Assembly: GCA_002421805.1 (NCBI GenBank)
Contig: DISM01000004.1
Coordinates: 562,662 to 626,661, forward strand
Direction of reading: 5' to 3'
DNA length: 64,000 bases
Source of the DNA: Candidatus Omnitrophica bacterium UBA6210
GTDB taxonomy: Bacteria; Omnitrophota; Gorgyraeia; Velamenicoccales; Velamenicoccaceae
Made by a program: the position numbers and the translations under genes. The stretch's first letter is position 1. Every line of letters begins with the position of its first letter. Positions 39,601-51,600 of this stretch are shown one piece after another. The notes under the pieces are model-generated. The model was given only the letters and a program-made list of their open reading frames with translations. It searched no databases and was not told the origin of the DNA.

Positions 39601-42600
39601 GCCAGCGTTACGCCGAGCTCGTTTAAGACCCTCGACTTTGAGACAAGCTTGCCGTCCTGCTTTTTGGAAAGCGCCTTCTCTGTGGCGGAGAACAACGCAA
39701 CAGCAGCGGCGATCCCGGCTTCAGCGCCCAGAGGACGCTCGATCATGGGACTCATGGAGGCGATACAGGCAAATCTCTCGACCGCATACGCCTCTGCCAT
39801 CGGCGAATCATGCGGATAAAGCGTGTCATCGACATCAAAGATCATCCAGCGGCGAGACCGCCGGCTGGCAGGCGAAGATATATCAGGATCAAGGGAGCTT
39901 CGATCCGCCCACTCATGCGCGGCCCTCTTCCTTTCCGTACGGTAAATGCCGACAAGCGGATTTGCCGAAGGCTGAAGGAAGAGGCAATCCTCTCTGCCTG
40001 TGCCGTCAAAGGAAATCACCCTGGCGGCGCCCTCCTGCATCTTCCGGGAGAGAAAGGCGTGGGCCCGTTGTGTCACAAAAATGCCTGCGCCGCGTGAAAG
40101 GGCCTCGTTGAATGTGGACGCCGGCCCTTCGGCCAACAGGCGCTGCGGAACCATGTAATACAGGCCCCATATCCCCTTGACGAACAAATCAAATAAACAG
40201 GGGCCCAGGCACTTCTTTCTCGCCGGGAATGTCTTGCAGATTTTCGCCCTGTCGCCGCCATACATGGTGCACGAAGAAACAAGCGTCAGGCCGCTCCTTA
40301 CGGAATAATCCAAAACGATCTGGAGGGCGCGGCATGGATATCCGGCAATGAGGTAATCTTCGCTGCCAGGCCTGCGGCGATGGTCCGGCTTGAGAATCCC
40401 GACAGCAAAATTGTCCCTAAGGAATGGCCCTTCGTTTCCATCGTGATCCATCAGGGCCTCTACGATGCCAGCCGGGACGATCTCTTCCTTGAAATAACAG
40501 CAGGCGCCGTCAACACACGTAAATCTCCTGCCCGGCATGCTTCTGAACGTCACGTCGATGTCCTGCGCCGCCGATGAAACAGGAACAACGCCGCCCTGGG
40601 AAGTCCGAATACGCTCGACAAGAAGCCTGGCATAAGGAACAGATGCTTTCTGGTCGATGAATTCAGGGCTTGTGGCGATCGTGATCAGCGACGCGCGGCT
40701 GGCCATGGCGGCAAAAGCATCCAGGTGGCCGACGGCCTCCTCGGGCTTCAGGCCCGCCAAGACGTCTATGTCGATGTCCAGAAGATCAAAAGAAATATCC
40801 GCAACGGCAGTTTTCTCTTCCTGAAGGGCTTTGTATTTGCCGTCGACCAGGGCCATGCGGACGGCGCGGCCCTCATTGAGGTTATACAACCAGTGCCAGG
40901 ATGTGATGAGGCCCCTGCGCGCAAGCGGCGCAATGAAGCCTTCGAGCCCGGCGACATTGACGGCAAAACCATCGGCGTCCGCCAGAGTTGCAGATAAATC
41001 GTCGAATGGGTCTATCCTGGAACTGCGGCGGCCCTGGAACATCTGCGCATCGGCATGGCCGTCGATATGCAGCAGGCGGCCGCCTTTCAGAAGCCCTTCT
41101 TGCGCCATGAGCCACCAGAAAGCATATACATGCGCGTGATCGTCGGTGACAAAGATCACGCGTCCATCGTCGAGCTGGATGACGACGTTCTGGCTCAGGC
41201 CCATGACCGTACCGGACCTCTCATGAACGTTCTCTTTGATATCGGAGACTGAACCGGCAAGCTTCCAGGCCAACGGTATCGCCGGAGAGCTTAAGGAGCG
41301 CACTTGCACCGGCTGCGCGACCGGAGGACGCCGGGATGAGCTAAAATCGAAAACAAGCGCCGGGGCGGGGACAGGAAGAACTTCTGCGATACTCTCCATA
41401 CTTCTCCGGAAGGCCCCGCGGTTTTCCTGGACGATGCGCAGGGCATTGCCGCCGAGCAAGAGACGTTCTTGGGCGTCCTTCAGAAGCCGCTGGAGCATTC
41501 CAGCCAGTTCCTTTGTCTGGCCGTCCTTGCTCTGCCGGCGTACTTGCAGAATACCTTTTGCCGCGGCGAAAATATCAACAATGGAGGAAAAATTATCCAT
41601 GTTCGGACCGACGATGACAGGCTTGGCAAAGCTGGCGGGTTCAAGAATGTTGTGGCCGCCGCGCGACGCGGCGAAACTGCCGCCGACGACGGCGACTGTG
41701 GCAAGGCTGTAGAAGAATTTCAGTTCCCCTTGCGTATCCAGGACGACGATATCGGGCGGGCCGCAAGACGGAGCATTGTCATTCATGGCTGTTCTTCTTA
41801 CGCTCCTGGAATCCGAAACCAATCTTGCGGCCGCGCCCAAAGCGGCTTGCGCATCCTTAAGCTCGCGCGGAGCCAAAAGCAGGAACGGCCGCGAACCGTT
41901 GCGCCTCAACAAGGCAAACGCCTGGAGGATACAAGAATACTCTTCAGGATGGATGCTGCCGGCGACGATCACGGGCCTTTGCGGCTCAAGGCCCAGCAGA
42001 AAACGCAGGCGTTCAATGCCGGCCGGATCCAGCGACGGCAGAGACGTATCGAATTTAACGTTCCCTGTGACCCTCACACGGTCGCGGCCGGCGCCCTGTT
42101 CGACCAATTTCAGCGCCTCTTCCTCGTCCTGGGCAAGAAGAAGGTCGATGTTCTCAAGGATCTCTGCGCTGCTGACTTTATCGATGATCACGGAGGCCAT
42201 ATTCACCGATTGCTGGCTCCTGGCGTTATACAGGACGATTTTGGCTCCGCTCTTCTTGACAGCGGCAAGGAAGTTGGGGCCGATCCCTCCCGGCCTTTCG
42301 GTCATGACAAAAAGCCTGACGCGTAAGTCCTTGAAAAATCTATTGATAAAGAAAGGCATGTCCACGGGGACATAGATGACGGGCGTATCTTTGAACTTCT
42401 TTCTGGCGTATTCCAATCCATCCCTGTCTGTGCTGGAAAGAAGGATCTGATGGCCGGGATATTCTTGCGCCAACGTTTTGACCAGCGGCTCTATCAGATA
42501 GAAGCCGGCCAGGCAGTTAGCGTTCACCCAGATGATCTCTTTCTGTTTTAATATTGTTTTGAGAGGGCGCGGCAACAAGAGGAGCCGCAGGAATATCTCT

Positions 42601-45600
42601 TCGCGCAGCAAATGAGAAACATCTGCCCATCTCATCTGCTTGATCCTGTGGAAAACCAGCAACGCGAAAACGAGGACTTTCGACAGCAAGCTCTTGGTTG
42701 GGCCCTGGGCGGAGACGGCAACCTTGGCATCTGCATCAGGCGCCTTCAGGGCCGGGGAAGACGGGCCGTTGGGCGCATCCTCGGAGCCGCTATCGATCTT
42801 TTTCATGAATGGGAACTCAAGCTGCTGGCTCTTATGTTCGCCAAAAACCGTCACGCGGTTGCGGCCGAAGTCTTTCGACGCATAAACCGCCTCATCGGCC
42901 GCCTTGAGTACATCATGGACAGTCCCGCCGTCCGCCGGATATGCGGCCACGCCGATGCTCAGACTGACATGACGGCGCTCACCGGTCTTGGGATGTACAA
43001 AGGATATCTTGCGGACGTTCATCAGGATCTTCTGCGCCACGCGGCGGCCGATCTCCTTATCGGCGCGCTTGAGGATAACGGTAAATTCATCTCCGCCGTA
43101 GCGCGCCGCGACATCTTCAGACCGGATCGTATTCGCAATGACCTGCGCCACAGCCAGAATGACTTTGTCGGCGCCGTCGTGGCCGAAGTCCGTATTCCAG
43201 ACCTTGAGATAATCGAGGTCGATCATCAGGATGGCCGCCTGGTCGTCCCTTCTGAAGTGAATTGTCTGGCTGGCGGCCTGCGCCATCTGCGACATCTGCA
43301 TGTCCAGGTAGCGGCGGTTATAGACGACGTTCGTCAAGCCGTCTTTGTATGCCAGGTGCATCCACTGGCTGCGGTAAATATAAAGAAGGATGCCCAGGGC
43401 CGCGACCAGGCCGATAATGACCCAATCCTTGATCGACAGGCCGATGGAAGAAATAAAAGCTTTGGCGGCTATAAACAACCTCGAACTCCGCACCTCGGCG
43501 TCGGCCAGGACCACGAACTCGCGCAAACCTGAGTAAATATCGTGCAGGCTCGGCAATGCCGGCGAAGATACATCTTCATCGTCGGCCGGTTGGTTTTCTG
43601 AAGAAGGCGGATCGAGATCTTGCGACTCCGCAACCTTGACGCCGGCGGCAAAAACGGAAAAACCTCCGTCTCGACGCGTCCTCACCTCGATATTCGTGTT
43701 TGCCCAGCGCGTGCCGAGGTTATAACGCTGGCCCTCATAACCAAAGCGCCCTTTGTCGTCCGTGCGGCGCTCCAGCGGCACAAGAACCCAGAAGAAATCC
43801 CGGGCTGCGTTATACAACGCCACCGGCCGACCTTCGTGATAAACCCTGAAACCCTTCTCCCAACCACCGCGGGCCGGTGTCAACTCCAGGGATGCATTCC
43901 CGAACGCCGCGCCGAGATTGAAACGCCTGCCTTCGTAACCAAAGCGCCCTTTGTCGTCCGCCTGGCGGGACAAGGAAGCATATATCATGAACCTGTCCGA
44001 CAGCCCGTCGTAACGCGCCATACGCCGGCCGCCGTGAAAAACATCAAACCCGTTCTGCCAATGATCTTCTAAAGGCAACAACACCAACGCTGCGCCGGCG
44101 AAAGACACGCCCAAATTAAAACGCTTGCGGCCATAAGTAAACCGGCCTTTGTCGTCAGCCGTGCGTGGAACGGACACAAGCTGGCAGCTCTGCACGGAAG
44201 GATATAACTTTGCGATCAGGACACCGGCGTCAAAAACATGCGCAATGTCTTCGCCGACCTTTTCTACGGTAAGAGTCTTGTGCGCAAAGCGGGTGCTCAC
44301 GCTATAACGCACGCCCTCGAAGACAAACCGGCCCTTGTCGTCTGCGCGCACCGAGGTTGCCGGCGACGCAGGCGAAGAAACAGAAATCGGCTCCAGGGAA
44401 AGGACCTGCACTTCTTTGGCAGAAAGCCCGACGGTCAAGCCGTCGCGCTCAAGGGCTTCACGGCTGACAGCCGGATACCTCTTGTCTGTGAATGTGTCGG
44501 CCACTTCATATTGCTCGACACCGGGCGCAAGGAATTCGCTCACGTCGATTTTGGCCCAGGCCGTGCCCTCGGCACAGGAATGGCCGACCCGTGCAACGAC
44601 CAGGACTTTTTCCTGGCCGCGGGTCCTGACATAAGCAGCGATCTCAGGATGTCCGGCGCCGGGCATCGGGAACGCCGCATAAGCCTGTCCATGTCTCAAG
44701 AGAGGCTGATTGGCAAAGCCGACGATGCGGCTGAAATATTGCTGCATGGACTCGTCCACAGAGCCCCAATTGATGGGCGACAGCTGGCTGCTGCGGTAAG
44801 AATAGCCCAGGACGGCTTCCAGCTGGCCGTTGAACAACATGAAAGGACCGGGCAGGGTCGCCATCAAAAGCGCAAAATACCTGATCTCATCGGCATCGAG
44901 CGTGCGCAGTTTTTCCATGCCGACCCAGTAATCCGTGTGTTCAGGGTCGCGAATGTCATGTCCGTCAAACGCGTGCACCGCCGGATTCAGGAACGAGCAG
45001 AAGAGACGATATTCCAGATATCCCCTGAACTCCCACGCCCCGGCCCTGCCGCGCAGGACATCGAACAGTTTCGTGCTCATCTCGACGTCCATCGTAAAAT
45101 CAATTCCGCAAGCCTCCAGCGTGATGCGGTCTGCGGCCGAACCAAGAGACTCCGCCAAAAAGACCGCGTCCGGATAATCCCGGCGCAGGTCATTGATCAG
45201 CATGGCCCAGAACTCCTGCGGGAACATGCGGTCCACTTCTGCCTCGCGGCCTTGATACCAGTTGTGCTTCATGCGCGCCTTCAATAATCCCAGCGGCGCA
45301 TCCAGACGCAGGCCGCCGAAACCGAGGCTCAGCTTGTAACGGGCCACGCGGAAAAGATAGGCGATCACTTCCGGATTCAGGAAGTCGAATTGAGCGCATG
45401 TCGGCCAACCCCACTTGAAACGCAAGTCCGTCGCATCCACCAATTGGCCGTTCTCCCGGATAAACCAATGCGGGTGTTCGCGCACCAACGGGCTGTTTTT
45501 GGAAACATGGTTGGCAATATAACAATCCAACACAACGATCCCCAGCCTTTTGGCTTCGGCCAAGAACGCCCTCAGCTCCTCGTATGTGCCATAGGACGGT

Positions 45601-48600
45601 TCAACGAGCGCGGGATCCAGGATCGCGAACGGCTCGGTCCCATTAAGATTCTCCCAGACGCCCATCAGCCAGATCGTCTTGACGCCGGCGGCGGCAAGCC
45701 TGGGCAAACCTTCTTTCGTGATATAAGCGATGCGGCTGCCTGTGCCATCCTGGGGCTTAAAGTCTTTCACCACCACCTGATACCAGATGCCGGATTCCGC
45801 CTCTTTGGAAACCCTTGAGACATTGGTGCCCTGCAGGTATTCAAAAAGCAGATAGACGGTGTCGATGGCCGCGGCGACGCTCCAGGCCTGGGCAGGACAC
45901 CCCTTCCTGTTCCAATGCCACGGCTGTTCACAGGCACCGTTGAGAATCTCAGGGACTGAATGGAGTGTAGTGCCGTCGTTTAAGAATGCTTCCAGGGAAT
46001 CGAACCATCCGGCCTCCTCGAGGATATGCTGTGTCTCCTCGCGTCCGTAGGCATACACCGCCGCCTGCACAAATCCCATCATGAGCCACGGCCAGATTGT
46101 GCCCTGATGATAAGAACGGATATAATCTTCATCACGATGTTCGTGCCTGTAGGCAGGGTCTTTAGGCGAAAGCGTGCGCAAACCAAAAGGCGTCAATAAT
46201 TCATCCCTGACCGTCTGAAGGGCGCGGCGGGCCTTGTCGGGATCCAAAAGATGCAATCCGAATACCTGGTTGGGCCTGACCTGGGCGGCCTGGAGAGGAT
46301 CTCCGTCGATGACGTCATAGAGACACTGTTTTTCGGAATTCCAGAATCTCTGGAAGCCCTGATGCACTCGGGCAGAGAGAGAACGATAGGCGCCGGCTTT
46401 CTGCGCATCCCCCCTTTGTTCCAAAATATCCGCCATCATCACAAGCGCATCATACCAGAGGGCATTGATCTCGACGGCCTTGCCGTGACGGCTGGTCGTC
46501 GGCTTACCGGAACCGTCTTCAGGCTGGGCATCCATCCACGTCAAATTCATGTTCTCATCACCGGCGGTAATGAGGCCGTCGGCATCCATGCGCACGCGGA
46601 CCGTCTGGACGCGGTTGCCGCACCTGTCTTCGCAGGCAATGCCGTTCACCAGGGCGTCAACCACGCCCGAAATAATCTGGAGGATCGTCTCCGGTCCCTG
46701 GTCTGTCTTTCTCTGGACCCTGGCATCAAGGAAAGCGTAATCGCGCGTCTCTTTAAGGTAAATCCCTAAGGCCCTGAACATCCAGAAGGTCGCGTCCACG
46801 CTGTTGTAACGGGGGTTTGCGCCGTCGCCGATAAAGTTCGGCATAAGGCCGTCCTTGACGAAACGGACGTAATTTTTGAATATCTGGCGGAACATTTCCG
46901 GGTGGCCCGTCGACAGGGTCAAGGCGGGCAGGGAAATCATGGTGTCGCGTCCCCAGTTGCTATATGGGGCGCCGGCGCGCGGATCAAAGAACGGAATGCC
47001 CGCAACAATGGTCAATCCTATATTGTTATCGAAATAAATGAAGGGGCAGGCGGCTTCTTTAAGGCGGGACAGAAGCGTACGGTAGAAGAATTCCGCATCC
47101 GGCCCTGCGCGCACAGGGCTTGAGATAAACAGCTCCGATGCCCGAGAAATCCGAGCGTCATTACTCTTGATGGTTACGAAAGGTTCCAGGTCGGACTGCA
47201 GGCTCATATCGTTGCTATGCACTGCGGGCTGTGAGTTGCGAGCTGATACCGCCGGAGAGCTGAAGTCATCATCCGTTTCGTCTTCTTCCGGCACACCCTC
47301 TCCTTCGTCTTCCAAGAAATCATCATCTTCGCGCAACGGCGTGCGGCCAAACCTCACGTTCCCGGGCCTCACCTTGATGCCTTGCAGAGCGTTGGGGTTT
47401 GTCCTGACTTCATTCAGCCAAGCCTCTACAGGCGCCAGGAGCTCGTCAAGCCCGGGCCTAGCGGCTGACAATTGCGCCGTTGCCGAATGGATGGCGTTAC
47501 CTGGCAAAACATCCAGGCGCCAGACATCCAGGCCGTGTTCTTTCAACAAAGCGTTGCAACGGGCCAGCGACTGCGGGTCTGTGGCGATGGCCATGAGAGA
47601 CCTGCCGGGAAAAGCCTGCGAAACGACAGCGAATACCTTTGCAAAATCATTGATCTGGTAGAAATTCGCGGCGAGGCTGTGTATTTTTCTCAACAAAAGA
47701 TTGAGGTCCTGTTCTCGCAGGCGCTTCCACGACTTGCCTTTGAGCGCGGCCGCCACATAACGCAGGAACGCCGCCTTGTCCGCGAACCGGGGTCCGGCGG
47801 CCCGCGTCTGCGGGGCCTGGACCGGCTGCCGTGACTCGACGGACTGGGGCTTTCCTTCATCGGAAGAGGAAACCCCGCCCCTTCCGGGCTGCGGCCGCGG
47901 GCGGACGCGCATAACCGGGTCCCTGCCGGGCACGCAGGCCGCAGCCTTTTTGGTCTTTCCGGCCTTGCCGATCCCGTGTTCGGCAATGAGCTTTTTGACG
48001 GCGCTGTGTGTGAATTTCGCGGCAAATCTGTGCTCCACCATTCTGCCTTCCTTGACGGCCGCCAGGAGCACGCCGTCCCTGGCTGTTTTCGGGATCCACA
48101 GCGCCTGCCCCAACAACAGGACCCTGTCTTTGCCTTGCAGGGACTTGACGATGACGCCGTCGGCGTATCTTTCGATCCACCGCGTGGGCATCATGTCGGC
48201 CAGGGCAACCAGTTCGGCATCTGCGTTGAAGATCATCACCTCATACGTCTTCGGCTCTACGCCGGCCGTCCCGCTCAACGCAGGACTGTAGGCCAGGCCT
48301 TCAATGATCTCATCGGTCAAGACCCTCAAATATCTCTGGTTCGTGATCCCGGCCAAAGCCGTGATCTCGTGATAAGCGAGCATCTGTCCGTCGGCAGACA
48401 CCAGATGCGGAATGATCTTTTCCGCCAGCGCCCGTCTCTCCTGGAGGCGGTGTTCCGGCGTCGAGCTGTATTCGTCAAGGAACCTGCCGAAGAGGATCTT
48501 TCTTAAACGCGCGTATTCCGCGGCTGACGCGACAGGACCCAAGTCCGCCGCCGGGCCTGCCATCGCCTCCCGGATGCGGCGCCTTTCGATCACCCCGATC

Positions 48601-51600
48601 ACATACTTGTCGGCTACGTGCTCGTTGGCGATCAATCTGCGCTTGATCTCCGGATGATTGGCCAGAATGATCAGCCCGCGGGAGATGATCTCGTCCCGGA
48701 CTTCCCTGGCGGAGATCTTTTTCTCGGCCCCCGCGTTGTAGGCCGCAGCAATGGCCTCATCGGTCTTGCCTTCAAGGAACCTTTGCCTCAAGAAATCCTG
48801 CATCCGGTCGATAGACCTTTCGGTCAAGCGGCCAAACATCTCTGCATTGGCGGCGATGGCGGAAAATTCACCCAGCGTTCTTTCCAGCACGTCCCTGCCT
48901 TCTTCCTGCAGGCCGAACATGATCCGCCGCACGGAATCCAGATAAGCGCCGGTCACCGGCCTTTTCAATTTTTCCTCTTCCAGGCGTTCGTAGATCGGCT
49001 TGAAATATCCCATAAGCCAGACGGCCTCTCTGACCCACTCCCTGACGCGCGCAGGCGCAACCTTCAACTGCAGAGCGGCGGCCTCGACGGTCTCCCGGCG
49101 CACGACCAGCCGTTCGATCATGTCCCGGCACCTGTCCAAGCTCTGGCGGCTGCGCGTAGGGATAACGCCGAAATTTTTGAAATAAGCGTCCCAGTAGTAG
49201 CTTTCGAAATTACGCAGGATGGTCTCATTTTTCCAGGCGTCTGCCTCTTTGAAAGACCTGAAGATATCGATGACGAGGTCGAAATCACCGGGCAGGACAT
49301 AGAGACGGCCGCCCGAGGGCAGCGCGGAGACCTTTTCGCCGAGATGGAAGGCGTAGACCTTGGCCGCCCTGACCATGAACTCCGTGACCCGGCCCTCGTC
49401 GATCCTCAAGTCATCGATGATGCGATAGAGGCTGCGCTTCTGCACCAGCCAGCGCGACAGGAACTCTTCGTCGAAATCAAGAGTGTATTTATTTTGCTTA
49501 TCCATGATCCGCCCTTTGAGACCCTGCTGTCTGGCATTCACAAGGCCTGTGCCTCTCTGATACTGGCGGAAATAATACCTGTAATTTTTGACCAGCGTCC
49601 TGGCCTTGGCGGGCTCATGTCGGGAGGTTTCAATAAGGTAAAGCAAGGCGGCCCTGGCCTGGCCGTAGGTCATAAAATCAAAAGGACGCGCCAGAGGCGC
49701 AGCAACAGACCCGGCTTCGTCGCCCTGAGGGGTCCGCACGACAACAACCGGCGAACTCGTCTCTTCGTTCCTACGATAGAAATGCGGCGTGCCGTAGGAC
49801 GTCGGAACAGCCAAGGGCGGATGAATGTAAACATGATAGATGTTGAATTTCGACTCGACCCTGCCGTCTTCAGCCACGACGCCGAAATGTTTCGCCTCGC
49901 CAGCGGTGCCATAGACAACGACATCCCCTGGCCGACGCTCGTGGATACCGACCTCGACAAAACCGTATCCAAGAACCCTCTCGATGGAACCGGCCAACAT
50001 CTCCAATTCCGGCCTGATATGATAGAGGTAGGCGTAACAATCTTTCCACGGAAGCTCATGGGCCCTTGTCTTGATGGAAAAACCCGGCAGGGCGCCGATT
50101 TCATCTATTTCCGGCGCGAAGAAAAAGACCCTGTTTTCATCAAGTCTCGTCCCTTGTTGCGCCAAGGCGCCAATCCGGCGTTTCATGGTTTCGAACAAAC
50201 GATCGATTTCACCGCGGATCGCCTGGTCGCCTTGCGCCGATGGCCTCACCGTGACTGCCGCCGAACTGAACGTTGCATCATCCTCATCCGTTTTGGCACT
50301 CGTCTGCTGCGATGCGGCAGCCCTAATGAACTCCATGGCATCTTCAGACATCTTTGCTGCGGCGGCGTTCAGATCCTCTTTGCGTCCGTCCGGATCCACG
50401 CTGGTACCCAGGACGATCTCGCTGATCGTCCCCTGCGCCTCCTGGACACCGACGCCCGGGGCAATGGCCTTCGCCATCAAATACCAGGTCTTAAACAGAG
50501 GGATCGTCGGAGAAGGCATGCTCAAGGTCACGCGGCGGCCGTCAGCCTCCACCATCAACAGGACAGGCCAGAACAATCTTAAAGACGCTAAGTCGCCGCA
50601 GATACTGACATGTTTGCCCTGGGCCAAAGCCTTGGCCGCAATCTCGGCAATGATCCTGGCCAGGCGCGGCTGGACCTTCAGATAATATTCCTCGTAGGCC
50701 TGCGTGTCGGAACGGCTGGCCTTAGGATAGAGACGGGACGTCAGGTCATTGGTTCCGAAACTAATGAACCGGACCCTCGGAAGGATCGCATCGATATTTT
50801 CGACGGCTTCCGTAGTTTCTATCATCGCGCCGATATCAAACAGCCCGACTTCCAGGCCAATCCCTTCCCTGGCCTTCGATTCTTCCAGAAGACCCAGCGC
50901 CTCCTCCAGGTCGCGCAGGGTTTTGATCATGGGGAACATGACGCGCAGCGTGCGCTTTCTCTCCTGTGTCCACAACCGCAGACACGCCCTTAACTGCTGC
51001 CTGGCAACGGCGCGGCCGATGGGATGACCCAGATACCATTTATAGCCCCTGTAATCGATGAAGGCCCAGGCCGCCGGCTTCTTGTCTTCCTGGAAATCGA
51101 TGACGCGTAACGTCACCTCCTTGGAACCGGCGGCGTCGACGATCCCGCGGAACGTCGCGGTCAGGCTCCTGAGCGACGGCGGCAGGATCCTGCCGTAAAT
51201 ATTCTCCGTGCGCACGAGGCCTATGGAATCCGCCCCGTACACCTGCACCGCCTCGCTGATCCGGGCAGGCGTGTCGGCATTGGCCGAGACAAAGACGCCG
51301 CTGGCGGCGGAACGCACGTTGCAGAATTCCAGAAGACGTTTTTCCACGCCTGACTTTTTCGCGTACGCTTCTTTTGTCTCCGTCGTGGGATTGACGACGA
51401 TGGCCCCTTCTTCCACCAGGGCCTCCGGCCCCGAAGCCAGAATATTCAAATCCTGCTGGTTCTCGTCCGTAATGATAAAGACCGGAATGTTCATGGTCTT
51501 GGCCGCGAGGGCGTAATGCGATTGAGGCGTCCCTGCTGTATTGATAACAGCCTTCAAGTTGGCGCCGAAAAGCCCGCACATCCTTTCAAACTCGACCGGC

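Noticed and set aside
42762..43115. GGDEF domain as a degenerate, inactive copy
   Set aside because: GGDEF, the metal-binding Asp residues and the RxxD site are all intact on reading the codons.
48618..50582. Long plus-strand ORF of 654 codons
   Set aside because: It is antisense to the EI-like, NlpC-like and helical regions. It has the composition expected from the complement of a GC-rich coding frame, and no recognisable domain.
51040..51579. Minus-strand ORF of 179 codons in another frame
   Set aside because: It overlaps the phosphohistidine and barrel region of the EI-like domain, which is unambiguous in the giant frame. Composition is Arg/Gly/His-rich, typical of a shifted frame.
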